A stretch of 64,000 bases of DNA from Bugula neritina. Lineage: Eukaryota; Bryozoa; Gymnolaemata; Cheilostomatida; Bugulidae. Positions 50,301-61,764 of the stretch are shown here, piece by piece; within the stretch, counting starts at the first letter, position 1; each line of letters begins with the position of its first letter. A program made the translations under genes and the position numbers. Below the pieces are notes generated by a model that worked only from the letters and a program-made list of their open reading frames with translations, had not been told where the DNA came from and did no database searches. Where the stretch lies: positions 7,430,207-7,494,206 of the forward strand of contig OZ037767.1 of assembly GCA_964035545.1 (NCBI GenBank). Direction: 5' to 3'.

Positions 50301-51661
50301 CTTGATACAGCAATAGTTATAAAGTTTCCATGTTGAATACTTGTTTTAGTTCACCTCTTGATTTATTTCAGCCATTTGAAAGGCTGTCAGCCATAGCGCC
50401 TGCTGGTAAATGCTTTGCCATAGATACGGAGTTATCTGCTCGTCAACAAGCACTTGCTGTACTGAAGCATTTTGACATTGTCATAACCAAAGAGAATATC
50501 TTTAGCAGGTGTCAGGTTAGTATACCAGTAAGCAGTTATGTTGTTAGTAGTGCTCAACAGTAGAGTAGCTGGTCAACAACCACATAGTTCTAGTTGATAT
50601 CAGGGCCAAATACCATGCATTTAGGAGCAGTTGTGAAGAAGTTGAGATAGCCCAAGTTCTTTAAATTTCTTTTTGATTTTTGGTTCAGTGCGCGGGTTGA
50701 ATTTTTTGCGAAAAAATAACTTTTTTTGCGACATTTCTAATTTAGAACACAGGCTTTTCTCAATTTCTCCATTACTGCACCTACCTCAGACATGTTACAC
50801 CTATCCTATGTCTTGCATAGCCTGAACTTGGTTGAATCGATGTTATCTCCTTACATAAATTTGTTGTCATTGCTTTTCTTTTGCTAGTGTTGAGTGTGTT
50901 TGTTGAATTTTTTTAGACTTGCAACAATGATGTCTACATCATAGTAGACCGGTTCATAATGGCTGATATGTGGAGAAGATATACCCCTAAACTTGCCCCA
51001 TCACCTGATCATTTGGCTAATCTCCGCCCTTCCACTGGGTACAATCGGCTGGACATACAGCTTAGCAATGGAGTGTATCTGCAGGTATTATTACTGCTGC
51101 ATATGTGTTATAGCTAATAAATGTTGTTGGTTTATTTGCTATACTTGGTGTCTCTCGGCTGTTACTGTAAGAAACAGAGTTAGTAATTTAGCAGGCAAAA
51201 CCATTGAATATGATATTTCGAGTAATAAAAATATTACGTCGGCTGACCCTATTCCCTTTGTCAACTATAGTACATTCATGATATAAGAGAGAGAGATTTT
51301 CTAATCACTGATTTTTTTGGGCAGTTTAGTAATTATGTATTTTGTTTTAAATGCTGGCATAAGTCTTCAAAGGTGTATGCTGTTGGTTCACTTCAAAAAA
51401 GGAGTTTAATATTTCGTGTTTTTAAACACACTTTAGCTGGCTTATTTTGGTGATTTTCAAATCATGGATGTTATGTTTATATCAGCTGTTGCTTCAACCT
51501 TATATTATTATTATCTTTAGCTTGACCCAGTCTCCGAGATGGTTTTATCTAAAGTCGATGCCTTTTTCTGCTGCGCTCTATGTGGCAAGGTATTCTGGGA
51601 AGGCTCTCACTTCGAGAGAGTTCATAAAAGTTTTGAAGATATTTTGACCTTGAAAGAGTAA
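44376..51661 (+). CDS. EXD3: EXD3/Mut-7-like 3'-5' exonuclease with Mut7-C domain
   Basis: Twelve coding exons: 44376-44996, 45467-45679, 46037-46164, 46304-46439, 46693-46920, 47603-47804, 48550-48696, 49149-49374, 49706-49970, 50372-50515, 50917-51084 and 51521-51661 (TAA), 872 residues, like human EXD3 (about 876). The N-terminus is Gly/Arg/Gln-rich, followed by a helical region. The DEDDy exonuclease motifs are intact: CIGVDAEWKP (about residues 448-457), GYGFSGDLRLL (motif II) and VYAALDAFCLLELW (Tyr and Asp of motif III). The C-terminal Mut7-C domain shows VVSNMLQGLGKQLRLLGVDV and paired zinc-type cysteines (SRCQTCNN and CCALCGKVFWEGSH). C. elegans MUT-7 acts in small-RNA silencing, and fly Nibbler trims miRNA/piRNA 3' ends; a similar RNA-trimming role here is inference. 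A splice acceptor at 44341 indicates a 5'-UTR intron. Confidence 0.95.
46960..47085. repeat. Degenerate GAGGTGTCAGCTAAT tandem repeat in EXD3 intron
   Basis: About four imperfect copies of a roughly 30-bp unit containing GAGGTGTCAGCTAAT lie in intron 5 of EXD3, just before the larger microsatellite. Confidence 0.6.
47280..47590. repeat. ACTCTTTTACTTATAT microsatellite in EXD3 intron
   Basis: About 20 copies of a 15-16-bp unit (ACTCTTTTACTTATAT, with shorter variants) fill intron 5 of EXD3 up to its 3' splice site. All three frames stay open because the unit lacks stops on the plus strand, which produces spurious Tyr/Leu/Ile-rich reading frames. Confidence 0.9.
48913..49120. repeat. Polypyrimidine CT-rich tract in EXD3 intron
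   Basis: About 200 bases of almost pure C/T (CCCTCTCCCTCTCCC-type) on the plus strand lie immediately upstream of the exon starting at 49149. It is far longer than an ordinary pyrimidine tract and could adopt a triplex (H-DNA) form. Confidence 0.85.
50040..50155. repeat. 21-bp tandem repeat in EXD3 intron
   Basis: About five copies of TGTGGTGAAGTAATATGAATG follow the exon ending at 49970. Copies are nearly identical. Confidence 0.85.
50734..50787. repeat. Fragment of dispersed repeat shared with 11255-11311
   Basis: It shares AGGCTTTTCTCAATTT and CACCTACCTC in the same order and spacing with the copy in the sulfotransferase intron, 39 kb away. It lies in EXD3 intron 10. Confidence 0.6.
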
Positions 51662-53269
51662 ATATATTCTAGTCATTAATGTTTTTGTTTATTGTACCAC
51701 ATGTCTTTTTCAGTGATAAGAAACTTTGGTTGTTTATTTGCTAGTTTCTAGGGTGTACCACGCCAATAGAATTTGGCTCTTTGCTCAAAAGAGCCAGTTA
51801 TTTTATTAATATGTTGTTTTCTGTAAAGTTTTCTAATGTAACTGGGTCACATTAACAAAGCTATAAAAATACTGCATTGATTACATGCTTTGCACAAATT
51901 TTTAGTAGTACCGCTAAGTATATTTTATTACGACATGTAAATAAGAATAAACATACATATGAGCTTCATAGTCTGCTAGAGGATATGCTCAGGTCTTTTT
52001 ATGTTGGTAACAATTATGCTGATTTCTGGCTAATTTAGATGTATAATTATATTCAATAGTTTAGCTCTCATTGCTTAAGATTTTATATTTTTCTAAATAT
52101 AAAATGTTATATTTTGAAGTAGCAATAAATATGGTTATTATTAATTTGTTGGACCAGTGTTTAGCTGTGAAGAAAATACTGTGCATTATTTTGCGCTGGT
52201 GGTTTACATCAATAGCTCTGCATTAATACATTATTCTAGCTATAAGGATACTTTTGCCATGTCAGTAAGATTTAGATTGCATTTTACCTACTAATGTATA
52301 TATTATATAAGAGTAATGTGCTGTGAATGCGCTACAAATTATATATACTAAGAGTATAGGGGTTGGGGTTTTCTTTTATTAACAACTGTTGTGTAAGATT
52401 CAAGCACAGATCATTGTCTTGAGAGTTCAAGTTACTTTATTTCACTACTGCATGAATACTCTTGTCTTGTCTTGAATTGTTGTACCATATAAAGTCATAA
52501 ACCTTATAAAAAATATTTCACAGTAATGACTAATGCCATGGGTAAGTAAAAATGTAAAAGCAAAAAAGTAACCGAAAATAGCCACAAAAGCTTAAAATTT
52601 ACACTTGAAATTGGTGACTGAATCATTTTAGAGATGAGATAATAATCTTTTTCTTTTAATAACGCTTTATATTGATTGCACCTGATGAAGCACATTTAGA
52701 AGCTATTTATATTATATGTAAAATATTGTCTAATTTGTGGCATCCCGGGTATTTTTATAAATCGTTAAAATGGTAGATACTAAACATGCTTAAAAAGCTA
52801 ACAAATGAGTAGCTACTTCATAATTCTAATTGTAAAATTTGTCAATCAAAAAGATTGTCTCATGTTTCAAGTAGTTAAATATTTAAATTTTAATGTAGCA
52901 ATGAAAGGTTAGCTACATAATAAAAGTTGCCTTTGGAGCAATGACGTAAATAATTGAGAGTTGCCTACTCTATATACCTAGCACGTCCCTTAGTCATGAA
53001 TTAATAATAATAATATTATATTGAATAAAGGTATCGGCTACTTGAATTATTTTATTGGATTTGCCTCTCAAGCTTTTTATTTCGCGCAGCGAGGCTAATT
53101 AACTAGAGTATGACGTTTGCAAGATGGCGAAGAAAGAAAAAAGTTTTGTTCTTTAAAGCTTAGTAGAAAAAACTAGTATGATTAGCAATCCCCTCAGTTG
53201 ACACTAACATTGATTCTTACATCAGAACTTTGAAATTTTTCAGATTTCATCTTAGTCTAAAGATCAAAT
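51662..53269. other. Intergenic EXD3-MTA region
   Basis: No gene is recognised. A candidate AATAAA for EXD3 lies at 51946-51951. The rest is AT-rich single-copy-looking DNA up to the MTA promoter region near 53100. Confidence 0.5.
53111..53130 (+). promoter_or_regulatory. CRE-like and YY1-like motifs upstream of MTA
   Basis: TGACGT is followed ten bases later by AAGATGGCG, which matches the core of the YY1 element common in metazoan housekeeping promoters. It lies about 140 bases upstream of the MTA start codon. This is motif evidence only. Confidence 0.4.
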
Positions 53270-56200
53270 ATGTCTGCCAATATGTATAGAGTAGGAGGTA
53301 AGGTTTACACATAGGTCACACTCACTCAGTCTCACACTGACACTGTGTTTTATTCAATTATTATTATTATTATATTCAATGTTAATTTGTAATTGTTATA
53401 CTTATTAGAGGAAAAGAATAAAGATTAAAATTAATTGTAGTTATTTAAATAATCTCAGTCATGAATGTTAAAATTAGTATAACTATAAGTATAAGTGTAG
53501 CTGAACATTTTTATAACTATAAAAATTACTTAGCCCTGCTCTTAATTTTTTAATTAGTTTTACTTCTTAATTTTTTTATTAATGAGAGAAAAATCTAAAG
53601 ATTAATTCATTGAATTTGAGATATAAATGATTAAGTGATGCTGCTTGTTTGCCAAGTCGAGCGTTCAGAACACAAAATTCACTCTTATTTTGATTTTATA
53701 GTTTGATGCTTTTTTTACTGAAATAGTAATCTACATCTATTCATTTTTAGTATTATAAATTTTTTTATATGAACATGATAAAATCAAACTGATATTATAT
53801 TTATAATTTATTTTTATATAATCTTTGTACAACTACAAACTTTAGCAACAAGTAGTTATCAAATTTAACACCAATACCAACATAGTCATAGTGACTTACA
53901 CCTAGAATATCAATATGAGTAGGAGTAAACAGACTGTTGCAAGTACTTGTTCAAGCTTATTCAGTAATTTACTAATATTATTGTAGACCATGTATATTTT
54001 GAAACTTCATCATCTCAGCCATATCAAATAAGACGTATTGAAGAACTGAATAAGGTAAGTAGTTAGCCAGTTTGACTTATAACTTATTGTTTCAGCAGTG
54101 TTCCTAAAAAAAATTATGCTACAATTTAGAGAAGTTATAATTGAAACAATAATAAAGTTGTATGTATATTTTGTTTAGACACAGAATGGGAATGTAGAAG
54201 CTAAAGTCATGTGTTACTTTAGACGCAGAGACCTGCCTCCTACTTTGACTCAGTTAGCTGATAAACACCAGAGTGAGTTTTTCATTGCTCTATATATAGT
54301 CTTTCTTATATAAGCTTATATATGCATGGGACATTCCTACTAGTTAAACTAGCTATGCTTCTATTTAATAGAAATATTTTCTTATCAGTTACACAATTAT
54401 TCTCTCGAAACTGATGTCATACCTCTGTTTTTATAATGCAAATTTTTCCAACTTACTGTGCTGGGTCTAGGGAAGAGCTGTTACTTTATTAGGCAATTTT
54501 AATCACAGAACTTACATTGAAATTCACTAACAAAAAGTATGTTTGATGAAATGTGAGACATTACAAAGCCCTTTTAAGAAACAACTTATAAAGCCGCATG
54601 ATGTTATGTTCTGGTACTCTGTTGTCTGTTATTAACCTGTTATGTGACTGTCTGTGCAGTGAGTCTGGAAGAGGAGCAGCAGGTCAACAGTGAGGGGTTC
54701 GAAGAGCTCAGTGACTATGAGAGACATCTTCAGAAACACAGAGAACTTTTTCTCTCCCGGCAGGTGGAAACTGTTCCAGCTACTCATATCAGAGGCAAAT
54801 GCAGCGTCACTCTTCTCAATGAGACGGAAAGTGCCAAGTCCTACTTGTCGAGAGAGGTATGTATACGTCTCCGCTCTGTTACTTCTCTAATGTTGGCAAA
54901 CACTACAGCTATGGCATGCCCTCATAAGTTACTATTACCTTAGTTTAGTTGCTAAATGCTATGAATCATGAGGAAGTTTTGGTTGTACTATAATATACTG
55001 GTTGAATTGTGGTGTTTGCTAACGATTATTGTTACGCCTTTTATTAGGTCAAGGTTACTTTAAGTTTAATAAAGTGATCTGCCATATTAACTACTACTTT
55101 CAACAAATTTGAATCTATTGCATCCACACCCACCATATTACAGTTTCACTTAGAACACTGTATTAACCACCACCCAGACTGCGTATTAGGTGTTGTTGAA
55201 AAGCATTAGTGATATTGAGAACGGGGCAGGTGCTTGTGAGAGTCCATAGTGTGTTATGATGTTGAATTTGGGTTTGCATACAGTATAAATTGCGTTCAAG
55301 TTTTTTTGTTTCATGTTAATATTTGTTTTATGCTGTTATTATTACTAGCAGGATATAGCTGTTGAGTTTGTGTTTAGGATAGCTTCTACTACTCCCTGGT
55401 ATACGACCCACAGCAGAAGACTCTTCTGGCAGACAAAGGGGAGATCAGAGTTGGCAGCTCATTTCAGTGCCACCTTATCCCCCTATCTACTGAAGGTAAC
55501 TCTATTGCTTCATGTTGTATGAAGTTCAACTTACTGAAACTAATCGATCAGAAGACATGACTAAATCCATAACATTTAAGGATAACTCCTAATTGATTGT
55601 TGTAGGAGAGAATGATGACAGGGAGTTGGCTGATTTAGAGGAACTGGTGTATAAGCCCGATCATGATCTTGATGATAGTCAGCTCGATCAGCTGTTTATT
55701 CTCGCCAGATCTGTTGGCACGTTTGGAAGAGCTCTCGACTGCTCTAGTACAGTACGTCAGCCGAGTCTCCACATGAGTGCTGCCGCTGCCAGCCGAGACA
55801 TTACTCTGGTGAGTCACAATGTCGTCATATAATCATATGCCTTCAATATTGCTAGCTATAATCATATGCTTGCTAGATTACTAGCTATTGGGTTTTCTAG
55901 GTTTAATTAGGTCTACCACAGTCATATATTTTTATAACTGTATCATCAACTCAAAGTCATATACATTTTATTGTACGTTGTGAAACATTCAAAGCCACTA
56001 CATTATTAGTACATATCTTACTAGTTAGGTATTATTTGAAGCAGACTCACCTGATTTTATGAACCTATTTTTATCAAGATAAAATGTTGGTAAATCCCTC
56101 TCTTTTGAAAGTTTTCTGCTGCCTAGGATTTTGTTGTATATCAAAACAAGATATTTATGAATTTATTTTGCATAATAAACATGAGTATATAATAAGAAAT

Positions 56201-59200
56201 ACTTTGTCAAATAAAAATTGTATTGCATTGGGAAACCTTTTTAGACATTTATGCATAGTACAGTTTGTTGTTGTGTTGTATACACCGCTTTGGCGGATAA
56301 AATTAATTGGTCTCAAGTTTTCTAATTTTTTAATAACACAAACAATGCCAGGTGATTGTAGAAGTTTGGATACTTTAGGAGCTAAGCTAGACTGTGTTAA
56401 CATAGTTGTTGTATAATTTGTTCAAGTTTCATGCTATGGATGTCCTCCATGAGAATGAGTACGATCTCACCAAAACCATATGCAGTCTGGTGGGCAAAGG
56501 CGGTCCCACGATATGCCGCGACGAGATGGAAGAGTGGTCTTCTTCTGAAGCTAATCTGTTTGAAGAAGCTCTTGAGAAATATGGGAAAGATTTCGTGGAC
56601 ATTCGACAAGATTTCCTACCTTGGAAATCCCTGAAGAGTGTGATAGAGTATTACTACATGTGGAAGACGACTGACAGATATGTCCAGCAGGTACTCTTCT
56701 GACATAAAGTTAGTTTATCTTTAGTGTCTGAGTTTTCATGTTACCATAAAAATATAAAAACAATATCATCTAAGAATTTTAATAACTACAATATGGTTAA
56801 TAGAAGTGACCTTACAAGGATTGAGATAGTGTTAAGGCTTTGTTAACTCCTCTTTTAGTGCCACTGTACTTGTGATATTTGTGTGTTTAGAAACGCGTGA
56901 AAGCCGCTGAGAATGAGAGCAAGCTGAAGCAGGTGTACATACCCAGTTACAACAAGCCAAACCCCAACCTGCTGTCGGGAAAGCTGACGGAGAGTCAGAT
57001 GGGGGGCAGACCCTGTGAAGGGTGTGGCACGGAGAAGGCGGAGGCATGGTATGCATGGGGACCGCTGCAGCTCCAGTGCAGACTATGTGAGTATTCTAGT
57101 AAACGGTGGCATTGACACACTTGTATTGCATGCAGAGTGTGTGAGCATTGCTTTCTCATAGATTTAAACTGCACTGGCGGCAAATCGAAGCTTGGGATTT
57201 TGTCTTCAAAAATTGTTCCTAAGAATGTTGTTTCAAGTTTATTTTGTATTGCTGTGAATTTGATTTGAGTATGTGTTGCATTAAAATATTACCATTTAGT
57301 GTTTCCATTTTTCTTAGCTGATTGTTTGGTGCTATTAGCTAGTATAATGCACTGTTTTGTTGAGTCATATCATTGGAAAGTTGTATTGGACTAGCACCTG
57401 CTGCTAATTTTCACTTTAACTGCTAACAGCGTCTCTGATATGTAGGTGACTTGTGCTGGTCGTACTGGAAACACCTGGGTGGTCTTAAAAGTGCTTCTGC
57501 TAAAGGAGAGTATGAGAGACCACCTCCTAGCCAGCGGCTGGAGAGAAGTGCACAGGTAGTCTGATGTACATTTTTGAGTTATATGAGTCTTATAGTCAAA
57601 CTCTCTGATTTATCATGACTTCATTTGTTTTTCTGTAATTTCCCTTACTCTAATTAAGCTTTTATACTTGTGTGATTTAATACTACACTCCCTATGTCCA
57701 ATACTTATACTACTGCTATGTATTGTGAACATACTATGCACAGCTGACAATGTTACACATGTTACGCATGCTGTAGATGTTACTCACACTGCCCTTGTAC
57801 AAGTATATGTATGATGCACACACTGTTATATCATGTGGCAGTACAAGCAGCTGTCTGCTGATACTGGTGCTATTCACTGCCGCTGTTCTGTTCCCGGATG
57901 TCTCAAGGAGTTTAGGCACAAGTCCCACCTCACCCGTCATTTGGTTGTTGCCCACAATATTGTTACCAGATCTGTCTCGCCAAAACCCATTATGAAGACC
58001 AGGGCTGCATTCTCTCTCATTGCCATACCTGTCACCAAAATCGCCAGGGTAAATATTACTAACACACTTGTTACCAGACTCTGGGGTAAGTATTCTATCT
58101 TCATCAGACTGTCTTGGATAAGCTCTGCCTTCTCAATCATCTGCACCCTACTGGACTGTTCATCCAGTTTACCTGTAAATAAACCAAGACTATCACGATG
58201 AAGTGTTTTGTATTACATTAGGTGATTAGATTCATATCTAAATTGACTGAATTTTACGTCATTTTGATATTTGCAACAAATCAAAAGTTTTGTGTAGAGC
58301 AAAGCCAGTTTTTCAGCTTGCCAATCGTTACTTTAGATTCTGTGTAAAGACGTTTTGAGGCCGAGACACATCGCTCGAAACCCTACAAAAGTCATCAATT
58401 TTGCCGCCATGAAGCATGCATGTAAGTACAGCGCAGAATAGCTGTTGGAATACGGCTGATAGAATACAACTACTGGTGACCCCTTGAACTCGTGCAATAA
58501 TGTCAACTCTTTGTGTGCTTCTCCAATCCTGACTGAAAATGAATTACGCTAACTTGCATTGACTTACACTAACTTAGAATGACTGACACTGACTTATTCT
58601 GATCTATACTAACTTACACTTACTTATACCAACTTACACTTACTTACACCAACTTACACTTACTTATACCAACTTACACTTACTTACACCAACTTACACT
58701 TACTTACACCAACTTACACTTACTTACACCAACTTACACTTACTTACACCAACTTACACTTACTTACACCAACTTACACCAATTTACACTGGCATATCTA
58801 CACTTGCAGATCAAATGAGGCTGCCCCAAACTATTGCCGGTACATTCAAAGTAAGTAAGAAGGCGAAGGCCAAAGTGCTGGCTCTGGTGTCTAAGATGCC
58901 TGCTGATGCAATGGTGGGGGACCCAGCCTCCCCGTCCCTGCCTGGTATAATGGGAGCCAAGGATATGATGAGCAGGAAACGATCTATGGAGCCTGGTGGG
59001 TGATTATTCTGCCAATTAGTTTGCCAGTATATACTGAATGTTAGATGTACTATATAGTATATACTATACTCACTATTATATATACTATATGCATGTAATC
59101 TATGTCTGTAATATGGAGTGATTTCTCAATAACTCTTGTTGTAGCTAAACAGAACTGATCTAATAGTTGTTTAAGAATTTACTTGCCGTTATAAAATGGA

Positions 59201-59422
59201 TTATATACCATAAGATAAGTATAAGTTAGTACCATGTTGCTTTCATCTTGTACAGTATATCACCTGTCCACCTGTTCACTAGGTGGTGGGTTGGATGCTA
59301 AAAGGCCTGCCACTGGTGGTGTGATAAGACATGGAGGTGATGCAGGCTCCTCTCCAGTTCCATCTGCTATGTCAGCCGATGGCGCTGATATGTACTATGG
59401 GGGAGATAATGCTAATAAGTAA
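53270..59422 (+). CDS. MTA: Metastasis-associated protein (MTA), NuRD subunit
   Basis: MTA proteins scaffold the NuRD complex, binding HDAC1/2 through ELM2-SANT. Thirteen exons join in frame: 53270-53297, 53987-54054, 54179-54272, 54660-54856, 55378-55495, 55606-55808, 56427-56690, 56891-57086, 57446-57555, 57842-58048, 58337-58421, 58810-58995 and 59283-59422 (TAA), 631 residues. Domains: BAH (about 1-165; [33 protein letters not shown]), ELM2 (about 165-240; [19 protein letters not shown]), SANT (about 262-315; [19 protein letters not shown]) and a GATA-type finger (CEGCGTEK...CRLCDLCW). A C2H2-like finger follows ([19 protein letters not shown]), then the conserved MKTRAAFSL and [16 protein letters not shown] segments. 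The C-terminal tail is Gly/Ser-rich. The human paralogues lack an obvious C2H2 finger at that point; related invertebrate proteins may share it. The assignment is secure; which vertebrate paralogue is closest is not decidable. Confidence 0.96.
58545..58795. repeat. 20-bp TACTTACACCAACTTACACT tandem array in MTA intron
   Basis: About twelve copies, the later ones essentially identical and the earlier ones degenerate (ACTTAGAATGACTGACACTG). It ends 15 bases before the 3' splice site of the exon at 58810. Confidence 0.88.
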
Positions 59423-61764
59423 TGTAAGTTCAAGCCTGTTCAAATGCCAGTCTCCTTTGTAATGCAACTGCATTCATATATATGTTTAAACGTGATGGCA
59501 GTTTTAGTCATATCTGCTTGAGGCTTCACATTTTAGCCTTTAAATTTGAAGTTGTCTTTATTTAAGTGGGCCTGTTTATATATACATGTGACTGTTGAGC
59601 TTTTGGGAGATACATGCTTGTTTAGCTTTACTCACCTGTTTTTTGGAATACTTTATTTGTCTGGGCTAAGAGAAATCTACAGCACTGTGCTTCCTGTATG
59701 TTCTTACATGATGCATGATGACAGCCGCTCCATTAAATTCATTGTAGTTTTGTACGACATATTCTGTTTTCAGGTAACTCTGTATTGATGCTTGTGGCCA
59801 GATACTGCCCGAGTAAGCATTGTATTGATGTCATACCTGAAGAACAAGCCTTTGGCCGGAATATTGCACTACACTATTGTCTTGCTGACAAAATGGGAGT
59901 AGCTGACAACTCCAAGCTGTGTTGTCATTGCATGACGTTATGTAGTCAGTGTTGTGCTAAGTTGATATGTTATCTATCTATTATAACCTTCCTGTATTAT
60001 ATTGTTATTTTGTAAAATTTTTGATTTGTTCTGACTGTAATCAATGTCCTCAGTAATATTATAATAATGTTGTAGTAATATTGTTTACTAAGTTTATGAT
60101 GATCGCTGCATATGTACAATTTTGTATATAGTTTATGTTAAAAATTACCAATATAGTGTGAAGAAACACCATAAAATTTGTTTTTCATAAACTTTTACCA
60201 GCCACGTGCACTGTGGCATCATTGAGTCACATTTTTAAAAATGAACAGCGTCTACATGATACAACAAAGAAATTAAACTCATTTGTCAATTGATTTACTT
60301 GTAATTTACTTACCACCATTTTAAACCTTCCACTTGCTTACAATAGTTGACTTGATATGTGGCATTCTTTTAATATGGCAACACTTTCATAACTTGCAGC
60401 AGCAGCAAGGAATTGGTGAGTCACCTTATTGTTTGGATGATGTAACTCCTAGCTTTCGAAAAAAATTTCTGACAACATTGTCGCCAATTATGCATCTTCT
60501 ATTGATCTCAGACTGCTGATTGCATACATGGTCCATGTAAGGCATAAAGCAAAATGTATTTATGTTATCTGCATGATTTAGCTGTACCTTTATAGCTACT
60601 AGAGATTTTTAAACTGGTACTACAGTTCCGTGCAGGTTGACTTTCACGTCAACTAAAATCAGGTTAACTCATTCGGCGCCGAATACCACTTCTTGCGAGT
60701 AGCTTCTATGCGAATAATCGATTAACTTGGAGTTATCCTCTATAAATAAAAAGACAAATACCCGTGTGGTCTGTCTGTTACGTCTCATAGCCTTCGAGCA
60801 CACATAGAACAAGTGTAGGTTGATTAGCGAAAGAAGACATCGTTTTGTAGTGGTTATTTTCTGAAAAAAATACAATTTAACAAAGCTCTAGGGCTAAGTA
60901 CTCTACTCATGCTGGACTTGATCAGGTTCATATTGATGATGTTTATGCCTAGTCCTATGGCTATCTTTCACTTTAAACATCAATATAGCTCTTACCATTT
61001 TAATTTTTATTATAAGAAAAACCTTCCCAATATTAAATAGCTGTTGATCGAAATAACAGAGTCATAATGTTCAGTTATAGTCATAGTGCATATGTTTAGT
61101 AATTATAAATTAAGTTTTAGTTTAGCTGTGAAGTGTACTACTACTAGTACTAGTAGCAGTATGAGTATCACTATCAGTATGACTATGGGTATCGTATCGC
61201 CTATCGGTATTAAATTTGATATTCACCATCAATATCATATTCATATGACATTGATATTCATATTGATGGTTGATATTCACTTTCGGTATTCACTACGAAT
61301 GAACTTTAAGTTTGAGTATAAAACTAAGTATAACATGATAAAAAAGACTAATTAGTAATTACATTGATTCACCATTTATGATCGTAATTTTAAGATTATT
61401 TATACCTGAACATATAGAATTGGACTGTATTAGTATTACATTTACTGTGAGTGTGAATATGATAATAAATATATATGAAGTATGATTATCATAGGGTCGT
61501 TGCAATAATAATTATTTATGATTTAATAGTAAATCTAAAGCTCAATGTTAACTCTAAGTACCTACTATGAGTATGAAACTCATATAAAATAATCGTGGCA
61601 TACTTTTTTCGCTGAGGTTAAGATGAATGGCTTGCTGCAAAATTTTTTGCTAAACCAAGACCCTTGACTCCTTTGCATTGTAATTTTGTTGTGGTTTTAA
61701 AAAGTAAACTCTGGTTATGAAAAAAGTTACTGATATTAAAATTTTTAACTTTATTTTCAGGAAA
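59423..61764. other. MTA 3' UTR and MTA-WDR36 intergenic region
   Basis: A strong donor (TAAT|GTAAGT) begins just after the MTA stop, and an acceptor (TTTTCAG|G) lies at 59773/59774, so a 3'-UTR intron is likely. The frame after that acceptor (59785-60015, Cys-rich) matches nothing I recognise and is probably UTR. From 61080 to 61560 the DNA is a low-complexity module of the kind seen elsewhere in the window. A 3' splice site at 61760 precedes the WDR36 start. Confidence 0.5.
61080..61560. repeat. Low-complexity module upstream of WDR36
   Basis: Words such as ACTACTAGTACTAGTAG, GATATTCACCATCAATATCA and AGTATGAGTATCACTATCAG repeat imperfectly, matching the vocabulary at 26100-26690 and 42400-42850. 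No coding potential is seen. Confidence 0.5.

Noticed and set aside
59785-60015. 76-codon Cys-rich frame downstream of MTA
   Set aside because: It follows a likely 3'-UTR splice acceptor, matches no family and is preceded by the MTA stop; treated as UTR.
61717-61764. Upstream in-frame ATG for WDR36
   Set aside because: It lies before a strong TTTTCAG acceptor, and its residues do not resemble the family N-terminus; the ATG at 61765 was preferred.
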